A DNA stretch of 64,000 nucleotides from Parietichytrium sp. I65-24A (Eukaryota > Sar > Bigyra > Thraustochytrida > Thraustochytriidae): the NCBI GenBank assembly GCA_012862575.1, contig BLSF01000086.1, positions 62,001 to 126,000 of the forward strand, written 5' to 3'. Made by a program: the position numbers and the translations under genes. Below the pieces are notes generated by a model, which saw only the letters and a program-made list of their open reading frames with translations, was not told the DNA's origin and did no database searches. This document shows, piece by piece, positions 58,789 through 64,000 of this stretch; the stretch's first letter is position 1; every line of letters starts with the position of its first letter.

Positions 58789-59978
58789 TTTCCTTGTTTG
58801 AACAATGACTTGACTTTTTAACGCACACCAGCGAGCACCCCACGTGCACACCATCCAAGTGAGCAATCACAACGATTCCAAAGCAAGCACAGACTCCTGT
58901 CAGATCCACGTCACACTTTGGCCCTCCTCCAGCTTCCTCTTCCTCCACGCCTGCCCTCAAATCAAATCAAACCGAACCCCATCCCATCCCTTCCCCGCAC
59001 AACACAGCGTTCCTTATGCCCTACGCGGTGGGGTGCCCAGCGCGTAGTCCACCGCGTAGTCCAGCTTCGCTCCAACGCAGGCCGTCCCATCCCAACGCCT
59101 CCGCGTGTCCCAGTCTCAGGTGTCCCCGTGAGCCCACTTACCTCAAGTGTAACGTTTCTGCGCGTACCTTTTCTCCGTCACAGCGTGTTCCTTCTCTTTC
59201 TCCGCTCTCTCAGTGGAAAAGCCTACTGAAGTACTAACCAATATTGTAACACTCCTTAATGATACTCTCAGCGCCGCATGTGTGGTGGCAGCAGGTGGCA
59301 GCCGCGCACAAAACTGATAGACGAAACATAAGGTATCCTACTCCTGTTGCGCGCGGATTCCGCCCGTTCCTTAGGCTGTAATACTGGTTTTAAGTAAATG
59401 CTCAATTAGGCTAAATGATAGAGTCGACCAAGTCAGATTCGGGTATTGTAAGGCGCAGTATAGACAGCCCTATGGCTGCCAGCAGATCTTCCTTAAAAAG
59501 GCTCCTTAAATTTCTCGCAGAACAGCTCCCACCTCAAAGCGGAACAAACGCATATTGTTTGATACTCTAATACAGATATTACGGCCTTATTATATTCGTA
59601 ATTACGAGACGCCGGACCCTTCGTGACGATGCGCTCGCTGGAGGTGTGTGCTCTGAAATACTTTACTCACAGTCAATGTTGCGTACTCACAGTCAGTATG
59701 GTTGTATAGTTGCGTGCTGCGATGTGGTGCGATCATGCTCATCAGTCTTCACCAGGGGTGGTTGCCGGTTGACTGTGCACTTTAAACAACTCTGAGTGCA
59801 CTGGAGAATAGAGAGCGCACGGCGCTGGCAGCACCAACAGCTCCGAGTTTGAAAGCACAATTCGGTCGTTCGAGTTGTTTTCTTTGCTCGGACTGCACCG
59901 TTTAGCAGGGCAGGACCAAGGTAGGGTGCGAGTGATCTGGTCTTTGGGCGAAACAACAGCGGCTTGGAGTAGTGCGAA
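58789..59978. other. divergent region COX5C-like / polytopic protein
   Basis: No gene called. Carries the donor-like site on the minus strand near 59144. Two tandem copies of the dispersed motif (TACTCACAGTCAATG and TACTCACAGTCAGTA) lie at about 59664-59699, roughly 280 bp before the next ATG. Confidence 0.5.
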
Positions 59979-61835
59979 ATGGGGGCGAAGACGGCGTCGG
60001 TGACAGTCGTTGGGGCGGCAGCAGTTGGTGGTGGACTTCGTCTGTTGCTGTACCCACAATTCTTGCTTGGGGTGCTTCTGCTTGGTGGAAGCGTGCTGCT
60101 CAAACTTTCTAAGAATGTGGCAGGGTTGGCAATTTTGGCGGTCGGCATTTGCGCAGTGCTTACTCTGGGATTTCTTTTCAATGACAAGATTGTCAAAGCA
60201 TTAAAGAAAGCCGCGCCTTCGGTGGGTCGACTTGCGAAGCGGTCTGCGGTCGGCGCAAAGAATGTTCTCAGCGATGCAATCATTCATACGCCACCATATA
60301 TGGCCACAGTCGCCATCTTTCTTCTGCCTGCCGTCGGTCAGTTTGCGGGCTCGATGGCCACCGTCAAGATGCTTTCAAATATTGACACAAAGCCCTCTGC
60401 ACTTCCTGGCACAGGATATGTAGCCATGTCCTCAGTTTTGTATTTGTTAAGCATGACCATAGGCATATCCGATGAGTGGCTGAAGCCCACCAAGATAAGC
60501 TTTCTTGTGCAGAGCATCTGGGTGCTGATTGCCTTATTCAGCCCTGCTGGTAAGGAGATGGACATCAAAGCATTTTTGCCTTCAGTCCTTGCAGGATGGG
60601 GTTCTTTCTTTCTCGGTCTCACTCCTGGTTCAGCGTACGTTATTGCTGCTAAATCTGCTGCTGCGTCTGCTGCTGTTGCAGGCGCTGGCGTCGCAACTAT
60701 CCAAGGTGTCCGAGCAATTCAGCAAAAACGCCTCGGTTCCGGCTCTCAGGAGAATGGCCAGAGTGGCGAACAAGATTTTGATGACGTGCATTCAGAGACT
60801 GTGGAAGCGCATGACGAGCTTCCTCTAGTCGAGGAAGAAGACAGTGATGTAGTGGAGGGAGAAACACAACGCGCGGCTCAAATTTCGATGAAAGACGTAG
60901 TGAAGACTTGGAACTCTTATTTCAGCGAGAAACATGTGGCGGACATCATCTCCTTCAGACCCATAGTCGCGTACTTTCAGAGCAACAGGCCAGCTGATTC
61001 TCTATCAGAAGCCAATCAAGAACTACAAACGGAACGACAGAGCGAAACAGGTGCTCCTTCACAGGTCATGAAGGATGCAGAGACCGCAGGATTCGACATC
61101 AATACCCTCTCACCTCCAATGAGCGTAGCGGTCCCACTGCTGCTTTTCAGATCGCTTCCCACATTTCTCGCACTCTTCTCAGGAATCGCCGTTAGCCTTG
61201 TCTCGCTGGCTCGGGGCACTTTCAAGCCTGGGATGCTAGCCATACCTATTCTGCTTGGTCCCTTTGCTTTGGGAGAAATTGTCGCACTCGTTCGAAAGGT
61301 GGGGTTCCGTAATGTCATAAGCGGGATGGCCTTTTCCCAAAAAACATTTGCGGAGGTATCCGACAATTACGGTGACGGCCTCTCACTGCTTTTGTGGCAG
61401 TCCCCAACTTTGTATTCGTTTTGGCGATCTGTTTCAAACATTGACCCGTCAAAGCTGTTGGCGGAGATCAAATCGTCGCCGAAACACTACTTACACCCAG
61501 ATGAAGAGACTATTCGCGCGTCTCCGGACTTCAACTTGTGGGTATTTTCTCAGCTGCTAATCTCTGTTCTCATAGACATCATTGGGTCGAGCTCTTTTGC
61601 CCTTCCTGGCGTCGGAGAGCTTGGCGACATTCTGTGGGCTCCTATCCAGGGGTTCTTGGTCCAGCATCTGTATGAGATGCCCATGCTTTCATGGGTGGGC
61701 GTCCTTGAGGAGCTCCTTCCGTTTACTGATTTCATCCCCACCGCTACTATTGGCTGGTTCTACAAGTTCGCGCCGTACTTTCCTGCGTGGCTCGCACGCG
61801 CAAGGCAGCGTAATCGTTCCAAAAAGCTCGAGTAA
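59979..61835 (+). CDS. 618-residue polytopic membrane protein, unknown
   Basis: No family recognised. The N-terminal half has several hydrophobic segments: residues about 5-40, 45-65, 105-130, 145-165, 175-195 and 205-245. An acidic loop at about 265-310 (EDFDDVHSETVEAHDELPLVEEEDSD-like) and a long hydrophilic stretch to about 385 follow. A second group of membrane segments comes at about 390-440 and 520-545 (VAVPLLLFRSLPTFLALFSG, IPILLGPFALGEIVALVRK). The C-terminal 100 residues hold LPGVGELGDILWAPIQGFLVQHLYE and LEELLPFTDFIPTATIGWFYKFAPYFPAW. This ending, an amphipathic hydrophobic domain with Asp/Glu, recurs in some plastid or mitochondrial membrane proteins, but I cannot name it. Single exon, Kozak-like GAAATGGGG start. 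Confidence 0.75.
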   Translation: MGAKTASVTVVGAAAVGGGLRLLLYPQFLLGVLLLGGSVLLKLSKNVAGLAILAVGICAVLTLGFLFNDKIVKALKKAAPSVGRLAKRSAVGAKNVLSDAIIHTPPYMATVAIFLLPAVGQFAGSMATVKMLSNIDTKPSALPGTGYVAMSSVLYLLSMTIGISDEWLKPTKISFLVQSIWVLIALFSPAGKEMDIKAFLPSVLAGWGSFFLGLTPGSAYVIAAKSAAASAAVAGAGVATIQGVRAIQQKRLGSGSQENGQSGEQDFDDVHSETVEAHDELPLVEEEDSDVVEGETQRAAQISMKDVVKTWNSYFSEKHVADIISFRPIVAYFQSNRPADSLSEANQELQTERQSETGAPSQVMKDAETAGFDINTLSPPMSVAVPLLLFRSLPTFLALFSGIAVSLVSLARGTFKPGMLAIPILLGPFALGEIVALVRKVGFRNVISGMAFSQKTFAEVSDNYGDGLSLLLWQSPTLYSFWRSVSNIDPSKLLAEIKSSPKHYLHPDEETIRASPDFNLWVFSQLLISVLIDIIGSSSFALPGVGELGDILWAPIQGFLVQHLYEMPMLSWVGVLEELLPFTDFIPTATIGWFYKFAPYFPAWLARARQRNRSKKLE

Positions 61836-62558
61836 GACGGTGGCGACCGTGAACGCCAGCTATTTAATCGTGTTGTCAATTGGTGCGCGTAGCTTCTTTG
61901 TGTAGTCCCGGTTCTGGCGCAGTGAACATCTCTTCGCTCCATCCGCCTATTTTGCCGGTGCTTCTTCTCCGCTGCCAGTTCACACGCACGTCACTACCAG
62001 TATTGACTACAAAACTATTTTGTTTTTCTGTGCAACTATTTCACCGGTACTGGCTGTGAGTACTTCTTCTCCGCTGCCGGTTCACATGCGCTTTTGCACG
62101 ATCATAATATATCATAATGTTGCACGTCAATTCCGGAACTGACTACCATACTACTCTGTGCTATACTGAACGACACCTGAAGCATCCTAAAGCAACGCTT
62201 CCTTAGTGCTGAGCTTATCACAGCTTATCGCGCTCAATGTCGCATGATGTCGTATGATCATCATCATTATCATCATCATGATGATCCCCATCTACCTACC
62301 GGTACTGAGTACCGGTACTCCACGATCAGCACCTAAGAGAGGACTGAAACATACTACTGACACAGAGAGTGACTCCGCACAGAGAGTACAGAGAGAGAGG
62401 ACAGAGGACACAGTGGATAGAGGAGGACGCGAGGACGTGGGCAGGAGTGCAGTACTAGGGCACGGACTGTGAGGGCACGTGCGAACACAAGAAAGAGAGC
62501 AAGCCAAAGTAATTCTCTGAAAGTAATTCTCTGAAGAGCGGTATCACGTACGAAGGGA
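61836..62558. other. intergenic region before Cys-rich protein gene
   Basis: No gene seen. It has dispersed-motif copies at about 62045-62061 (GGTACTGGCTGTGAGTAC) and 62300-62320 (with the perfect palindrome GAGTACCGGTACTC), and an ATC/ATG trinucleotide run at about 62255-62285. Confidence 0.5.
62255..62285. repeat. ATC trinucleotide repeat
   Basis: Imperfect ATCATCATC run (ATCATCATCATTATCATCAT and on). Confidence 0.8.
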
Positions 62559-63587
62559 ATGAAGACGCTAGCCACGCTCCTGGTCGCCGCCGCTGCCGTC
62601 GCCAGCGGCACCAAATGCCCGAGCCCAGACTCCATCGCCACGGCGTTCACGGAGGCGCTGGAGCACGTGCACGTGACGGAGTGCGTCAAATTGGACGCCG
62701 TGCTTGTGGAGATTGGGCTTGCCTGCTGGGGCGAACCGGACGTGGACTGCCTTCGCAAGCACCTGGTGGCAAAGAAAACGCAGCTCGTGGATGGCATGAA
62801 AGAATGCGAGAAATCTCTTTGTGGGGTGGACAGCGTCAAAACTGTCGTCGATGGCCTGTTGGAGTGCGATGAGAACCTCGAAGATTATTTGAACGATGTC
62901 CTCAACACTACGTGCGGAATGGTCGGCGAGGCCGAGTGCGAGATCGCAGAAAATGCGCTCAAGGACATTTGCTCTGCGGAGTCTGAAATCTGCTCCGCAA
63001 GTATTTCTGCGGCGTTCAAAGAGTACCTCGTCTCTTGCGAGAGTGTTTTTGAAACAGAGCCGTCCGAAATCGCCGAACTGCAGCTTGAGACTTCAGCACT
63101 TTCCTCGACCTCTTTTCTTCGCACCAAGTCTGGCCGCTGCCCGAACGGAAAGGAGGTTGCCATGGCAATCATGGATCTTCTCTCCTCGGGCGACCTTAAA
63201 GAATGCGAGGTTTTCGCCCAATCTGTAACGAAATCCATGAAAGATTGCACTGGAGAATCTCTGTTCTGCTACATCAAAAGCGTGAACAAGAATCGTAACC
63301 AGTGGGAGACGGAGCTTAAGCAGTGCAACACTGCGGCCTGTGGAAACACTTTCATCCAGGCAGTGTATAGCAAGCTTAAAACCTGCGACAAGACCGCAAG
63401 TGACTATGCTCGAGAAGTTCTTGCAGAGGTCTGCAGCGATGACGAGGCTTGTACTGCCATGTCGACCGCTCTAAACCAAGCTTGTGCTCTTGAGCCATTC
63501 AAGCATGCGTGCAATCTTCAAGTGGGCGAAATCATCAGCAAGCTCCCATCCTCCTGTTACGAAATTGCATTCCCGGATCTTGTTTAA
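62559..63587 (+). CDS. secreted Cys-rich protein with two related halves
   Basis: A 342-residue protein I cannot assign. The signal peptide is MKTLATLLVAAAAVASG. The mature protein has about 26 cysteines and falls into two halves of about 150 residues. Each begins KCPSPDSIATAFTEAL... or RCPNGKEVAMAIMDLL..., and continues with a similar Cys spacing: TECV/KECE, CWG/CTG, LKQCN/MKECE, AACG/SLCG, LLECDENLEDYLNDVL / LKTCDKTASDYAREVL, and a final C...C pair. Helices separated by Cys suggest a disulfide-bonded helical bundle, loosely like elicitin or saposin-type folds, but the match is only in style. One NTT glycosylation site is present. Single exon; the first ATG is used because it starts the signal peptide. 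Confidence 0.85.
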   Translation: MKTLATLLVAAAAVASGTKCPSPDSIATAFTEALEHVHVTECVKLDAVLVEIGLACWGEPDVDCLRKHLVAKKTQLVDGMKECEKSLCGVDSVKTVVDGLLECDENLEDYLNDVLNTTCGMVGEAECEIAENALKDICSAESEICSASISAAFKEYLVSCESVFETEPSEIAELQLETSALSSTSFLRTKSGRCPNGKEVAMAIMDLLSSGDLKECEVFAQSVTKSMKDCTGESLFCYIKSVNKNRNQWETELKQCNTAACGNTFIQAVYSKLKTCDKTASDYAREVLAEVCSDDEACTAMSTALNQACALEPFKHACNLQVGEIISKLPSSCYEIAFPDLV

Positions 63588-64000
63588 AATAATTAATCGC
63601 CTCTGTGCTTTCTTCAATCAAAAGTCTTCTTTCGCCGCTTCCCCTGCCCTCGGGCACTCCTGGTCTCGGAGAGGACTAGGAAACGAACTCAACTGCCCGC
63701 GAACAAAGTTGGACAAAGACAAGAACGCCCCTAATTGCCCCTAACGCCTTATCCCCCTGGTCTACTACGCCACATCGTATGAGGCCATTACGAGATGCTA
63801 TCAAGCCTTCAGCTCGTTATAGCTCGTTGACGTTGTCAGCTCGCCACCCACGGTGACGGTGGGCAGGAAACCTGGTGCGAAACGCTCTGTAAGGGAGGGC
63901 AGGGAGGGCAGGGAGGGCAGGGAGGGCAGGGAGTGCCGCGTGGACAGGCAGCAGCGGAGAGCACGGGAAGGATGGATCACGGACACAACAGATACCTGAC
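63588..64000. other. right end, no gene seen
   Basis: 3' flank of the Cys-rich gene followed by a 9-bp GGGAGGGCA tandem array at 63892-63933. A gene may begin beyond the edge. Confidence 0.45.
63892..63933. repeat. 9-bp G-rich tandem repeat
   Basis: About 4.5 perfect units of GGGAGGGCA. The strand is G-rich with regular G-runs, so a G-quadruplex is possible. Confidence 0.9.

Noticed and set aside
63892-63933. Possible CRISPR-like or telomeric array
   Set aside because: Simple 9-bp direct repeats without spacers; not a telomere-type hexamer or heptamer.

Overview
The window is nuclear DNA of a unicellular eukaryote with a compact, intron-poor genome. About 30 protein genes are visible. Most are single uninterrupted reading frames. 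Eight need splicing inside the coding region (ten introns of 67-170 nt, all GT-AG, several with a CTAAC branch-like motif). Genes alternate strands, and convergent pairs are often only 150-350 nt apart. The lineage is not settled by sequence reading. A DUF1664 protein, plant-style telo-box motifs (AAACCCTA/TAGGGTTT) upstream of genes, a formate/nitrite-type transporter and a MscL channel would suit an alga of the red/green lineage. No plastid-targeted or photosynthesis gene is present to prove it. No tRNA, rRNA, CRISPR array or intact transposon was recognised.

Layout. 1-2,025: no convincing gene. 2.0-13.7 kb: a seven-helix membrane protein, a BRCA2 homologue carrying a C-terminal ASCH-like domain, ZPR1, prefoldin subunit 3, a eukaryotic MscL and a tail-anchored FKBP. 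13.8-25.3 kb: MSH2, TIM17, a DUF1664 protein, a COG0523 metal GTPase, a HEATR3/Syo1-like protein and an RS-rich protein. 27-34.6 kb: an FAD-linked oxidase with an N-myristoylation-type start, a family 2 glycosyltransferase, ribosomal protein eL19, a membrane-anchored armadillo protein and a cytochrome b5 reductase. 34.7-42.8 kb: an FNT transporter, a four-exon mitochondrial-type double ABC ATPase, a B12D/NDUFA4-like subunit, an unknown two-exon protein and a small fibronectin type III protein ending in a CaaX box. 43-56 kb: a fused double sulfatase, a protein kinase with a very long activation-segment insertion, and two divergent paralogous M12B-like metalloproteases. 57-64 kb: a three-exon unknown protein, a small COX5C-like mitochondrial protein, a 618-residue polytopic membrane protein and a secreted Cys-rich protein made of two related halves.

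Most genes are unrelated housekeeping functions side by side, so there is no operon logic. Loose themes are DNA repair (BRCA2, MSH2), protein folding (prefoldin, FKBP), mitochondrial biogenesis (TIM17, CB5R, ABC, NDUFA4-like, COX5C-like) and a block of cell-surface hydrolases with probable GPI signals (sulfatase, two metalloproteases).

The most unusual items are the BRCA2-ASCH fusion, the sulfatase pairing a decayed N-terminal domain with an intact one, the FN3-CaaX protein, the kinase insertion, and a family of short palindromic repeats (core GAGTACCGGTACTC / GTACTCACAGTCAGTAC) scattered through intergenic DNA and one intron.
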